NCBI RefSeq assembly: GCF_001435895.1
Contig: NZ_AZFZ01000014.1
Location: 1 to 55,424, forward strand
Source: Lentilactobacillus parafarraginis DSM 18390 = JCM 14109
GTDB taxonomy: Bacteria; Bacillota; Bacilli; Lactobacillales; Lactobacillaceae
Length of the DNA: 55,424 bases
Direction of reading: 5' to 3'
Shown: one piece after another, positions 1 to 7,789 of the stretch
Numbering within the stretch: the stretch's first letter is position 1
Layout of the letters: each line of letters starts with the position of its first letter
Made by a program: the position numbers and the translations under genes
Notes under the pieces: model-generated
What the model saw: the letters and a program-made list of their open reading frames with translations, nothing else
The model's database searches: none
Told to the model about the DNA's origin: nothing

Positions 1-11
1 AAATAAAGTTT

Positions 12-251
12 TCAGACGGACCCTAATTTATCCGGATATCGGCGAAAAGGCCGCCCGGTTTTAAAATCATCCATTGCCTGGTCGTATCCCATTTGAAAGT
101 CGGTTTTAGAAGTCGTCGATGCCCCTTCTTGGCCGTAGTCATGACTCTGTGACCAATTCTGATAGTCTTTTTTAACGTCGTCATAATGGCCCTGTTCGTA
201 ATTCTTTTTAACATAATCATGAAGTTCGCTCAGTTTCTTAAGTGTATCCAT
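12..251 (-). CDS. Small hydrophilic hypothetical protein
   Basis: A 79-residue protein rich in Asp, Lys, Tyr and Gln, with no membrane segment or signal peptide and no family I recognise. The frame stays open upstream to 341, but the ATG at 251 is preceded by an AGAGAGG ribosome site about 7 bases away, so I start it there. The first half (about residues 1-30) looks helical and charged, and the rest looks flexible. It is the last gene on the left side of the window and its neighbour on that side is not visible. It reads away from the regulator/ABC operon at 608, so the two probably have separate promoters. Function unknown. Confidence 0.55.
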   Translation of the reverse strand: MDTLKKLSELHDYVKKNYEQGHYDDVKKDYQNWSQSHDYGQEGASTTSKTDFQMGYDQAMDDFKTGRPFRRYPDKLGSV

Positions 252-499
252 CGGTCTGCCTCTCTTAATTTGTCTGCGTGTCAACCAACTGTCAATTCTC
301 ACCCACATGGTTCCCAGGAAGGATGCAGGGCCCCGGTCCATAAGTTGGCCCTAACATCATTTTATGAGTTGATTATACACCATACGCCCAACGAACCAAG
401 GACCGGTTATGACGGATTTTTAACCACTTAGGTAGTGGCATGTTGTTGGCCACTTTCAAATCATTCACTAAGCTAAAAAAGGCAAAAATATCAATACAT

Positions 500-549
500 C
501 TTGACATTTTTCGCTGAAGGCGTATTCTAAGAGCGAAAAATATGTCAAG
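500..549 (+). promoter_or_regulatory. Promoter with long inverted repeat (operator candidate)
   Basis: TTGACA at 501-506 and TATTCT at 523-528 are separated by 16 bases. An inverted repeat overlaps them: positions 500-514 (CTTGACATTTTTCGC) pair with 533-549, with a two-base bulge. The arms cover the -35 element and the expected transcription start, as expected for a repressor site. The XRE protein encoded in the operon (1125-1316) is the obvious candidate ligand; this is inference. Confidence 0.5.
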
Positions 550-607
550 ACAATTTGACATTTTATCAAACACCATCACGTCCATTATTGAATCGAGGGA
601 TCTCAAC

Positions 608-940
608 ATGATCATTTTAACGATACTATTTATCTGTCTTGTGCTCATCATTGAATTTGCGATGCTCATGCGTGGGAAAAAGCAGGATGAAATGGGCAAG
701 TTCTACCTCTCCCACGCCTTAGTCGAAGTTGGTTTTGTCACGATTGTGATTAGTCTCTTCTCAGTCGCCTTTGACGTCGTTGGCCTGCTGATGAGGCCCA
801 AAACGGTTAACCTTGACAACGCGCAAATTGCGAGCCTGATTACCAACGTCAAATACTTAGTCATCAGTGTCGGCACCTACCTGCTCTTCTACATCAGGTA
901 CCGCTACTTAGTTCATCAAGCTAATAAGGACGGCGATTAA
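608..940 (+). CDS. Small membrane protein, first gene of regulator/ABC operon
   Basis: A 110-residue integral membrane protein of unknown function. Three hydrophobic segments are visible, near residues 2-19, 38-62 and 85-103, and it ends in a charged, Arg/Lys/Asp-containing tail. The frame is open from 542, but the ATG at 608 has a GAGGG ribosome site 8 bases upstream, and an earlier start would put charged residues before the first membrane segment. It is followed two bases later by a second small membrane protein and then by an XRE regulator and an ABC exporter. A role with the transporter, such as sensing or immunity, is plausible but not shown by the sequence. Confidence 0.6.
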   Translation: MIILTILFICLVLIIEFAMLMRGKKQDEMGKFYLSHALVEVGFVTIVISLFSVAFDVVGLLMRPKTVNLDNAQIASLITNVKYLVISVGTYLLFYIRYRYLVHQANKDGD

Positions 941-942
941 CG

Positions 943-1128
943 ATGAAAGTCATCTGGCTCTTCCAAGGCCTCTGTATCGCCGCGGGCTTCGTTGCTTTCT
1001 TTTCATTTTGGGAATATGTCTACCAACGCAGTGTCCAGAAGCGAACCGGTAAAACAACAAAAAAAGCGTTGTTGGTCTCGTTTGCAACCTATGTCATTTC
1101 ATATTTGGTTTGGATGGTGATTGAATGA
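943..1128 (+). CDS. Small membrane protein, two hydrophobic segments
   Basis: A 61-residue protein with two hydrophobic segments, near residues 3-24 and 42-60, separated by a basic stretch (QKRTGKTTKK). It starts two bases after the stop of the preceding membrane protein, and its own stop overlaps the ATG of the XRE regulator (ATGA at 1125-1128). These spacings indicate one operon with translational coupling. Short membrane proteins next to small XRE regulators are common in lactobacilli and bacilli, and their function is usually unknown. I do not recognise a named family. Confidence 0.65.
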   Translation: MKVIWLFQGLCIAAGFVAFFSFWEYVYQRSVQKRTGKTTKKALLVSFATYVISYLVWMVIE

Positions 1129-1316
1129 AAAATAAAATTAGGGTGCTCCGAAAGGAAAAGAAGATGACCCAGGCAGAGCTGGCCAAACAGTGTCACGTCA
1201 GTCGCCAAACAATCAATATGATTGAAAACAACCATTATGATCCCACGTTAAAATTAGCTCTGGATTTATCGGAAAGCCTGGGAATTACCGTCAATGATCT
1301 GTTTCAAAGGGAGTAA
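1125..1316 (+). CDS. XRE-family transcriptional regulator, minimal form
   Basis: A 63-residue protein that is essentially one Cro/C1-type helix-turn-helix domain. The segment MTQAELAKQCHVSRQTI is the classic scaffold, followed by a helix ending in LGITVNDLF. Such minimal regulators normally repress their own operon. The start overlaps the preceding membrane-protein gene by four bases, and the ABC ATPase begins just after its stop. The inverted repeat around the promoter at 500-549 is the likely operator. No dimerisation or ligand domain is present, so the signal, if any, probably comes through a partner such as the membrane proteins encoded upstream. Confidence 0.85.
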   Translation: MKNKIRVLRKEKKMTQAELAKQCHVSRQTINMIENNHYDPTLKLALDLSESLGITVNDLFQRE

Positions 1317-1325
1317 GTGATAGCC

Positions 1326-2165
1326 ATGCTTAAAATTAAAGATTTAAATCTCACCGTCCACCATCAACCAATTCTTCAAAAAATGACCATCGATTTTCAA
1401 CCAGGTAATGTTTATGGCATTATCGGCCCAAACGGGGTTGGGAAAACCACACTGTTCAAATCAATTCTTGGCATCACTCGATACGCCGGCACGATAACCG
1501 TCAACGGCCAGCCAGTCAGTGATGCAAAGGTTGGCAAATTAATCGAATATCCCAATTTTTATCAAAAATTAACCGTTCAGCAGAATCTCAATCTGTACGC
1601 CCAGTATATCGGTGTTCAGCAATCGGCAATCACGGAAATCTTGAAGAAGGTTTCACTGAATAACGCGAGAAACATGCCGTTTCAATCGTTATCTCTCGGC
1701 ATGAAACAACGGTTAGGCATCGCCCGCGCTTTGATGGGCAACAAGCAGGTCCTGCTACTCGATGAACCACAAAATGGTCTTGACCCACTGGGGATCAGAG
1801 CAGTGAGAAACTTGCTCAATGATCCTGAAATTCGTCGCAACAAAATAATCTTGCTAGCCAGTCATAATCTAAACGAAATTAGCCGGATTGTCGATAAGAT
1901 TGTTTTCGTCAATAAGGGTGAAATTATCTGTTGTATCAACAATCTTCCCCATGCCAATTATGATGTTTATCAAAAATTAGCCCGCGGGACCACCCTTTCT
2001 GACAGTCAATGGCAGGTAAGTCAAATTCTTGGGACTGACTATTGGCTGTCAACTCAATCAAGTTTACGTTTCCAGGCCCCACTAATTGGAACGGTCACCA
2101 GTTTGGAGAACTTATTTGATTTTGTTATCACCGGGGAGGTCGCCCACAATGTCAACTTTAATTAA
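1326..2165 (+). CDS. ABC transporter ATP-binding protein (exporter type)
   Basis: A 279-residue cytoplasmic ATPase subunit. Walker A is GPNGVGKTT, the signature is LSLGMKQRLGIARAL and Walker B is VLLLDEP followed by QNGLDP; the switch histidine is in LLASHNLNE. The arrangement matches the peptide or antibiotic exporter group (bacitracin, lantibiotic and YxlF-like). A GTG at 1317 is in frame but sits only 3 bases after GGGAG; the ATG at 1326 is better spaced. It overlaps the permease gene by 17 bases. The C-terminal 60 residues are poorly conserved, as is usual. The substrate is unknown; detoxification or immunity is the usual role of this subfamily. Confidence 0.85.
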   Translation: MLKIKDLNLTVHHQPILQKMTIDFQPGNVYGIIGPNGVGKTTLFKSILGITRYAGTITVNGQPVSDAKVGKLIEYPNFYQKLTVQQNLNLYAQYIGVQQSAITEILKKVSLNNARNMPFQSLSLGMKQRLGIARALMGNKQVLLLDEPQNGLDPLGIRAVRNLLNDPEIRRNKIILLASHNLNEISRIVDKIVFVNKGEIICCINNLPHANYDVYQKLARGTTLSDSQWQVSQILGTDYWLSTQSSLRFQAPLIGTVTSLENLFDFVITGEVAHNVNFN

Positions 2166-2889
2166 ATGCGAATTGATTAAACTACGCCACAGTTTGAGTA
2201 TCGGGATGCTCTTTTTATTAGCCCTATTACCAATTGTGATCAACATGGCGCGGCCACTGTTAATCAAGCAACAATATCAATTATTCGACCTTTATTTTCC
2301 GTTATACAATCAATACGCCTTATTTTTCCCGTTAGTGGTGATGATGGTTGCCACTGCGGTCTTCTACATGGAATATAGCAACGGGACATACGTTGATTGG
2401 ATTACCTATGGTTACTCAAAGCAGAAACTGATTATCTCAAAGCTGACCGTAGCGGGACTCGTTCTATTAGCGATGTGCCTTCTCAACTATTTCATTATGG
2501 CACTGGGGCTTCTGCTCATGGTTCACGCCACAATTGTTGAAGTCCTTCAAATGACCGCCTCATTTTGGGGTTATTCACTAATCGTCATCCTTTTAAATTT
2601 GCCCTTTGGTGCCCTACTTATCAACATCTCTCGAAACGCGATCATTACCACTGTTGTCGGGATCGTCTGCATGGTGATCAACGCTATTTTAATGGCTGCA
2701 CCCTTTGGCTATTACATCCCCACCATATTTGCGTACCGCTTCGGGCTGTTGCCAATCAGCCAGTCGGATTTCTTCTCGAACGCAAATTTTGCCGCATCCG
2801 TGGGGTCGACAGTCACCATTGTGGTAATCTGCTGCCTGGTCACCCTTTCAATTTGGCAGTTCAGCCGAAAAAAGCCAATCGAAAATTAA
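2149..2889 (+). CDS. ABC transporter permease, ABC-2 type
   Basis: A 246-residue integral membrane protein with about six hydrophobic segments and the basic N-terminus (CELIKLRHS) typical of ABC-2 permeases in small exporters. The frame is open from 2086 but GGGGAGG lies 8 bases before the ATG at 2149, and homologous permeases begin with this kind of short cytoplasmic stretch. The 17-base overlap with the ATPase gene indicates translational coupling. It is the last gene of the operon and is followed by an intrinsic terminator at 2907-2947. It pairs with the ATPase at 1326 to form the transporter. Confidence 0.8.
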   Translation: MSTLIKCELIKLRHSLSIGMLFLLALLPIVINMARPLLIKQQYQLFDLYFPLYNQYALFFPLVVMMVATAVFYMEYSNGTYVDWITYGYSKQKLIISKLTVAGLVLLAMCLLNYFIMALGLLLMVHATIVEVLQMTASFWGYSLIVILLNLPFGALLINISRNAIITTVVGIVCMVINAILMAAPFGYYIPTIFAYRFGLLPISQSDFFSNANFAASVGSTVTIVVICCLVTLSIWQFSRKKPIEN

Positions 2890-2906
2890 GCTCGTAACCC
2901 AACCCA

Positions 2907-2947
2907 AAAAGCGATAACTTCCCCAATTTCAAGAAGTTATCGCTTTT
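2907..2947. terminator. Intrinsic terminator, probably bidirectional
   Basis: The arms AAAAGCGATAACTT (2907-2920) and AAGTTATCGCTTTT (2934-2947) pair perfectly, with A and T runs on both outer flanks. It lies between the end of the ABC operon and the end of the convergent lactonase gene, so it can serve both. Confidence 0.85.
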
Positions 2948-2992
2948 GAATTTTAAAAATCAGTGTTAAATTAATAATCTAGCGCCAATCAA

Positions 2993-4045
2993 TTATTTTC
3001 TTCTCAAGACACTAACGCCTTCTGGCACGTGGACATCCTTTTGAACCATTGTTAACTTGCCGGTTTGGGCATCGCGCGTGTACAACGTGCCGTTATCGGA
3101 ATTTTGGTTGACACAAATCACAAATGATTCATCATCACTGAGGTTGAAGTCCCGTGGGAAATCACCTTCCGTTGAGATGCGTTGAACTAATTTGAGATTA
3201 CCCTTCTCGTCTGAACTAAAGACTGCCAATGAATTGTGACCCCGGTTGGAGACGTAAACGAATTTGCCGTCCTTCGTTACCCGGATGGCAGCGGCACCGT
3301 TATGCTCGGTCCAGTCATCGGGAATGGTCGACATAATATTGCGCAGGCTTAACTTACCCTGCTTTTCGTCATAATCCAATACGGCAATGTTACTGCTTAG
3401 TTCGCCGACCAGATAGGCGACCCCCTTCTTCTCGTCAAAGGCGATATGCCGCGGCCCATAGCCGTCCTCCATTTGCAGCTCACTGACCGGCGTTAACTTG
3501 CCATCAGTGCTCAAATCATATATAAATACCTTATCAACGCCTAAATCAACGGCTACCACCCGGTTATCGGGTGTCAAATTGATATAATGGGGATGCGGGC
3601 CGTCCTGCTGTTCCTTACGAAAGCCGAGGGTTCCCTTATCCATAATCCGATCGGCGCGATTGATGGCACCGTCATCGCCAATCTTGTAAGTGCAAATTGT
3701 GCCCGCATGGTAGTTGGCAGTGAACACGAGATGTCTGGTTTCATCAACGGCAATGTAGGCCGGGGAAGTTTCCTGGTCGTGGATCGCCGCAATATCAGCG
3801 AGTGGGAATTGGTCTGAACTGCCATCCCACTCTTTAAATCCCCCAGTGACGTTACCAGCAGCGTCCTTCACCTTGGTAATGGCGTAGATTCGCTTTTGAT
3901 TTGATTCCGCAACGTAGGTTGGGTCAATGGCTTCGCCAACCAATTGTAAATTCTGCAATTTTTGCGCGTCGGTGTCTAACTCAATCTGATAGACGCCCTT
4001 ACTGACACGTCTGGTATAGGTCCCAATCAAGTACTTTTCTATCAC
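2993..4045 (-). CDS. pgl: Lactonase family beta-propeller protein (6-phosphogluconolactonase-like)
   Basis: A 350-residue cytoplasmic protein of the YbhE/Pgl lactonase family, a seven-bladed beta-propeller that can hydrolyse 6-phosphogluconolactone to 6-phosphogluconate. Typical signatures are the N-terminal YLIGTYTRRVSKGVYQ, the PHPHYINLTPDNR stretch, GYGPRHIAFD and FPRDFNLSDDE. Length fits the family. The start is GTG at 4045, with GGAGG seven bases upstream. Heterofermentative lactobacilli use the oxidative pentose-phosphate steps, which would make this enzyme central, but the family is broad and other lactones are possible. It is monocistronic, convergent with the ABC operon. Confidence 0.8.
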   Translation of the reverse strand: MIEKYLIGTYTRRVSKGVYQIELDTDAQKLQNLQLVGEAIDPTYVAESNQKRIYAITKVKDAAGNVTGGFKEWDGSSDQFPLADIAAIHDQETSPAYIAVDETRHLVFTANYHAGTICTYKIGDDGAINRADRIMDKGTLGFRKEQQDGPHPHYINLTPDNRVVAVDLGVDKVFIYDLSTDGKLTPVSELQMEDGYGPRHIAFDEKKGVAYLVGELSSNIAVLDYDEKQGKLSLRNIMSTIPDDWTEHNGAAAIRVTKDGKFVYVSNRGHNSLAVFSSDEKGNLKLVQRISTEGDFPRDFNLSDDESFVICVNQNSDNGTLYTRDAQTGKLTMVQKDVHVPEGVSVLRRK

Positions 4046-4143
4046 AATATTGCCTCCAGAATTTATTTATATCTCCATTATGCCACACATTAACCGTCAC
4101 CAAAATAGATTATGTAAGCTTTTTCACGAAAGGATTGTTATTC

Positions 4144-4644
4144 ATGGCCTCATTTGAAAAGTTCCACCCCGTTCTCACCGCCCACTATACACTTGACTGG
4201 TTGACCCAGACGCCCGTCAAACACGTCGATGAGCTGTTATCCAAGCCATACTTCTCCACCGTTGCTGCCGAAAAGATGCCCGCTGAAATTCTCGAAACGG
4301 TTCGCGACATCAATCACATTATGCAAAAGGTCATGAACGGCCATGAGCTGACCTGGGGGGTCACCGATTCAGCAACCGGGGACTTTAAGGGCATTATTAC
4401 CATTTCCGGCTTCGAGTCCAATCAAACAACTGGCAGCCTAGACTTCACCCTGCCCCAAGAAAACATCGGCTCATTTAGCGAGGTTATCGACCGGGCGGTG
4501 AAATTTGCCGCTGATCATTTTAATTTCTCCAAATTGGCCGTGCGCCTGCCACAACCGTCAACGGCAATCGCCAAAATTCTCGAAGATACCCGTTTCCAGC
4601 AGGTCAACGCAACCACCTTTGAAGTCCAGTTGATCCCGGACTAA
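4144..4644 (+). CDS. GNAT-like acetyltransferase, divergent
   Basis: A 166-residue protein whose layout resembles the RimJ/RimL branch of GNAT acetyltransferases: an N-terminal hydrophobic-polar segment, a central strand pair (GIITISGFE...GSLDFTLP) and a C-terminal part ending in RFQQVNATTFEVQL, where the family usually has GF...G..R. The acetyl-CoA binding motif (R/QxxGxG/A) is not clearly present, so catalytic activity is uncertain. I start at the ATG at 4144, ten bases after AAAGGA, rather than at the TTG at 4135. It is divergent from the lactonase gene and is probably monocistronic. Confidence 0.55.
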   Translation: MASFEKFHPVLTAHYTLDWLTQTPVKHVDELLSKPYFSTVAAEKMPAEILETVRDINHIMQKVMNGHELTWGVTDSATGDFKGIITISGFESNQTTGSLDFTLPQENIGSFSEVIDRAVKFAADHFNFSKLAVRLPQPSTAIAKILEDTRFQQVNATTFEVQLIPD

Positions 4645-4705
4645 ACGCCCCCGAAGAAATCCCCCGATAAATCCCAAACCCCCCCGCAAATTTGGCGGAA
4701 AACAA

Positions 4706-4742
4706 TTGATTTATGTCCCGTTTTCGTTTAGAATGATTCTAA
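4706..4742 (+). promoter_or_regulatory. perR promoter with PerR box over the -10 element
   Basis: TTGATT at 4706-4711 and TAGAAT at 4729-4734 are 17 bases apart. TTAGAATGATTCTAA at 4728-4742 is a perfect 7-1-7 inverted repeat, the architecture of PerR boxes (TTATAATNATTATAA in Bacillus). It covers the -10 element, so binding would block transcription. Autoregulation of perR is known in Firmicutes; here it is inferred from the site. Confidence 0.75.
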
Positions 4743-4820
4743 GATGATAATTAGATTAATACAGGTTATTTTTTACAAGTAATAACTCGTCAACAAGCGA
4801 GCACAGGAGGAATGCATGTT

Positions 4821-5279
4821 ATGGCTACTAATACACGGTTGGATCAGTCTTTAAAGCAACTTAAAAAACGGGGCGTTCGGATCACACCACAACGTGAAAT
4901 TATTCTGACCTACTTAATTGGCCACCATAACCATCCTTCAGTTGAAACAATTCGCGATGGCATCGATGATAAGCTGCCAAATCTCAGTGTCGCAACCATT
5001 TACAATACGTTAAAGCTGTTCGTCGATAACGGATTGGTCATTGAACTGCCGAATAAGGATGGCGGTTTGCGCTACGACTTCTTCGGGGTGCCCCACTACC
5101 ACGCCATTTGTGAAAATTGCGGGAAAATTTTCGATGTGTTTGACGATGAGTATCCGGACATTGTGAAGCACGTTCAGGAAGTTGCCCACGAAAAAGCCGG
5201 GATGACCGTGACCGGCGCCCAATTAGAAGTCACCGGAATTTGTCCTGACTGCGCTAAAAAAATGCATTTGAAAAAGTAA
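4821..5279 (+). CDS. perR: Peroxide-responsive repressor PerR (Fur family)
   Basis: A 152-residue Fur-family metal-dependent repressor. The N-terminal winged helix contains GVRITPQREIIL and the recognition helix SVATIYNTLKLFVDNGLV. The C-terminal half has the metal-site motif HYHAICENCGKIFD and a second CPDC pair, giving a CxxC...CxxC structural zinc site. HYHAICENCGK is closer to PerR than to Fur or Zur. AGGAGG at 4805-4810 sits one base from the ATG at 4812 but ten from the ATG at 4821, so I use the latter. The gene is monocistronic and its promoter has a perfect PerR-type box. Assignment as PerR rather than another Fur paralogue is strong but not absolute. Confidence 0.85.
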   Translation: MATNTRLDQSLKQLKKRGVRITPQREIILTYLIGHHNHPSVETIRDGIDDKLPNLSVATIYNTLKLFVDNGLVIELPNKDGGLRYDFFGVPHYHAICENCGKIFDVFDDEYPDIVKHVQEVAHEKAGMTVTGAQLEVTGICPDCAKKMHLKK

Positions 5280-5297
5280 CGGTTAAACTTATATTAC

Positions 5298-5347
5298 AGC
5301 GGAGACAGCCCAGCATGACAAGGTTGAATCCGCTTTTTTATTTTTTT
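5298..5347 (+). terminator. Intrinsic terminator after perR
   Basis: AGCGGA (5298-5303) pairs with TCCGCT (5329-5334) and is followed by a long T-rich run to 5347. The loop is long but the T tract is strong. Confidence 0.7.
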
Positions 5348-5383
5348 GTCAACAACTCTTAATATGATTGACAATAAGTCGCT

Positions 5384-5427
5384 AAAAGCCCCTGATTGCG
5401 CGTTAATTCGCCAGTTAGGGGCTTTTT
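5384..5427 (+). terminator. Second terminator-like hairpin downstream of perR
   Basis: AAAAGCCCCTGA (5384-5395) pairs with TTAGGGGCTTTT (5416-5427) and is followed by a T. It lies about 40 bases after the first terminator with no gene between. It may be a back-up terminator or the end of a short transcript; I see no convincing promoter between the two. Confidence 0.6.
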
Positions 5428-5572
5428 AACGGCTTGAAACAACCGGGTTAAATCGTTTATATTACTAATCGTAATCAAGTTAACATGTAAATTTTTGATA
5501 CATTGCACCACTAAAAGAAAATTAAGAACCACTAAAACCGATTTATGAAACTGTCAACTTCTGAAGGGAAAA

Positions 5573-6541
5573 ATGATTTTGAAAAAAACAACGATCATCA
5601 AGTTTGCTGCGGCAGCGATTGCTGCAATGGGGATTTTTTCGTTCAGCAGCACAACGCACGCAGAGAGCGTTAACTCATACATTGCCAACAATAATATTTC
5701 ACACGCCAATATCACCTCATCAATTTGGGGCGGGTTTCCGAAAAACGCGTACCGCAAAGGAACCGGTAAGCCAGAAGGGGTCGTGGTTCACGAAACCGCA
5801 AACCCGAACTCGACCATTTACAATGAAATTGCCTATATGAAGAAGAACTACCAGGCAGCGTTTGTTCATTCATTTGTAGATGCCAGCCGGATTATTAATA
5901 TCGCGAACACCAACTATCTGGCTTGGGGTGCCGGATACCCGGCTAACGCGCGGTTTGTCCAGTTCGAGCAGGTTCGCGTTCACAGTAAGTCCGCGTTTGC
6001 CCATGAAATCGCCAACGCGGCTTATTACACCGCCTACATTCTGGACAAATACGGCCTGACACCGAACGATGCCGCGTACGATGGCAAGGGAACCGTCTGG
6101 TCTCACGGCGGCGTTTCCAAGTTCCTCGGGGGGACCGATCACACCGATCCAACCGCTTACTATGCTTCAATGGGCAAAACCTACTTTGGTGCCAGCTATA
6201 CATTTGCCCAGTTCTATCAGCTCGTCAAAACAACTTACGAGAATCTTCAGGGCTCTCACGAAAAGAAGGCCTTCGATAAGGTGACCTACAAGTCAGTGGA
6301 TGATCAAGCGTTATTAGGAGATAAATACAAATCATACAGACTGTATAATCACGTGAAGAATTCCCGGGCCAACGTTAAGACGTACTCATGGTCATCAGTG
6401 AGCGCTTCAGTTGGTAAGAAGGTTTACATTGACGATATCGGTAAGAAATCATCAGGCAGTACCTGGTATCGAATTACCTTCTCCGATAGTTCAAACGCTC
6501 AGAAATATTGGGTTTACAGTAAAGCTCTGAATTTCGATTAG
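5573..6541 (+). CDS. Secreted N-acetylmuramoyl-L-alanine amidase (Amidase_2)
   Basis: A 322-residue secreted peptidoglycan amidase that would cut the MurNAc-L-Ala bond. Residues 1-30 form a signal peptide with a basic start, a hydrophobic core rich in Ala and a THA-E cleavage site. The Amidase_2/PGRP domain spans about residues 45-205: VVVHETANP carries the first zinc histidine, and the WSHGG and DHTDP segments carry the later ligands. Residues about 235-322 form an SH3-like wall-binding module of the GW type (YRLYNHVKNS...WYRITF...YWVYSKAL). The ATG has GAAGGGA just upstream. It stands alone between perR and the proBA leader and is probably a cell-wall turnover enzyme. Confidence 0.85.
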   Translation: MILKKTTIIKFAAAAIAAMGIFSFSSTTHAESVNSYIANNNISHANITSSIWGGFPKNAYRKGTGKPEGVVVHETANPNSTIYNEIAYMKKNYQAAFVHSFVDASRIINIANTNYLAWGAGYPANARFVQFEQVRVHSKSAFAHEIANAAYYTAYILDKYGLTPNDAAYDGKGTVWSHGGVSKFLGGTDHTDPTAYYASMGKTYFGASYTFAQFYQLVKTTYENLQGSHEKKAFDKVTYKSVDDQALLGDKYKSYRLYNHVKNSRANVKTYSWSSVSASVGKKVYIDDIGKKSSGSTWYRITFSDSSNAQKYWVYSKALNFD

Positions 6542-6644
6542 GAACTTTATTTCCTGAAGACGGCTTAAAACGTGCGGCGTGACGCGTTAGAGCACCGACT
6601 AGTCTCTTTGATTGGCAACGGATTTCGCGGCATGCACCTTTCAG

Positions 6645-6673
6645 TTGACTTTTGGAACCCAACTCTATATGAT
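6645..6673 (+). promoter_or_regulatory. Promoter of the proBA T-box leader
   Basis: TTGACT (6645-6650) and TATGAT (6668-6673) have a 17-base spacer. Transcription would start near 6680, about 25 bases before the T-box stem. The preceding stretch from 6542 shows no other feature that I can support. Confidence 0.7.
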
Positions 6674-6703
6674 AAGGGTTACTTAAAGAAGACCAAGTAG
6701 TGT

Positions 6704-6881
6704 GATTAAAGAGAAAGCGACAACCGCTGAAAGCCGCTTAAGAGCACGAATCCTATCTTCATCGACTTTGTCTTAATCAGACACGGTATTTCCCGTTATG
6801 AAATAAAAAGTGTGAAGCCTTGCTTTGAATGAGAATGGTACCGCCCTATTGGGGTGTCTCAATCAAAGTAAGGCTTTTTTT
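6704..6881 (+). promoter_or_regulatory. T-box riboswitch, proline (CCU specifier)
   Basis: A tRNA-sensing leader. Stem I is closed by GATTAAAGA (6704-6712) and TCTTAATC (6771-6778). It contains an AGAGA-like S-turn near 6710-6715, a distal hairpin with a CCGCTGAAAG loop (GNTG motif), and on the return strand GAAT-CCT-ATC, with CCT at 6752-6754 as the specifier, a proline codon. The T-box sequence AATGGTACCGCC is at 6834-6845. The terminator arms are AAGCCTTGCTTTGA (6815-6828) and TCAAAGTAAGGCTT (6863-6876), followed by a T run. Uncharged tRNA-Pro should favour antitermination and expression of proBA. Confidence 0.9.
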
Positions 6882-6904
6882 GTCTAAAATATGGAGAAAT
6901 TTAG

Positions 6905-7726
6905 GTGAGTGAAATGGTAAAACGTGATATTCATGCAAATCGAATCGTGGTCAAGGTCGGCACCAGCAGCCTGATCCATCCAAATGGCGCGGTGAATCTG
7001 GAAACTTTCGACCAGTTGGCCTATACGTTAAGTGCGCTGAACAATCAGGGTAAGCAGCTCATTTTGGTTTCTTCGGGTGCCATGGGTGTGGGCTTGAATA
7101 AGATGCATTTAAAAAAGCGGCCGGAAGAAATCGGTGCCCAACAAGCTTTGTCAGCCATCGGCCAATCCGAACTCATGACATTATTCACGCAGCGATTTAA
7201 TCACTACCTCACCGATATCGCTCAGGTGCTGTTAACCCACGACATTTTCGATTATCCCAAAAGCAACCGTTCGGTTATGGACACCTTCAACTGTCTCCTC
7301 AAAGATAACGTCATTCCGATTGTCAACGAGAACGACACGGTTGCCACCGATGAGTTGGACCACAAGACGACCTTTGGCGATAACGACCAATTGTCCGCGA
7401 TTGTGGCCAGTCATATGAACGCCGACCTGTTGATTGTCCTGTCCGATATTGACGGCTTCTATAACCACAATCCCCACAAGTTTGCTGACGCCAAGATGAT
7501 TCCCACCGTTTCCAACATCACCAATGACACCTTCACGGTTGCCGGCGGCACTGGCAGTCGGTTTGGCACCGGCGGCATGCAGACCAAGTTGTTGGCGGCT
7601 AAACGGATGCTGGATGAGAATCGGCAGATGGTTCTAGCTAACGGCAAGGACCCGCGCATTATTTTGGATATTCTTGCCGGCCGCCAAGTGGGAACCTGGT
7701 TTTCAAAGGTGTGCGCGACAAGTTAG
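6905..7726 (+). CDS. proB: Glutamate 5-kinase
   Basis: A 273-residue kinase that phosphorylates glutamate to gamma-glutamyl phosphate, the first step of proline synthesis. Amino-acid kinase motifs are present: VVKVGTSSL near the start, SSGAMGVG, the IVNENDTV and TTFGDNDQLSA segments that bind glutamate and Mg-ATP, and GTGGMQTKL. There is no PUA domain, as is usual in lactobacilli. Start GTG at 6905 lies 8 bases after GGAG. The protein ends unusually, with SKVCATS after the conserved GTWF; a one-base shift near 7700 would extend it by about 30 codons into the proA start. The gene follows a proline T-box and forms an operon with proA. Confidence 0.9.
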   Translation: MSEMVKRDIHANRIVVKVGTSSLIHPNGAVNLETFDQLAYTLSALNNQGKQLILVSSGAMGVGLNKMHLKKRPEEIGAQQALSAIGQSELMTLFTQRFNHYLTDIAQVLLTHDIFDYPKSNRSVMDTFNCLLKDNVIPIVNENDTVATDELDHKTTFGDNDQLSAIVASHMNADLLIVLSDIDGFYNHNPHKFADAKMIPTVSNITNDTFTVAGGTGSRFGTGGMQTKLLAAKRMLDENRQMVLANGKDPRIILDILAGRQVGTWFSKVCATS

Positions 7727-7789
7727 CTGAAATGTTGAACCCATTCGTTACCCAGTCCCGTCGCAAATCCCCTAAGGAGGGCATTTACC

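Noticed and set aside
5340-5430. Separate small RNA between the two hairpins after perR
   Set aside because: No convincing promoter between them; more likely a tandem terminator.
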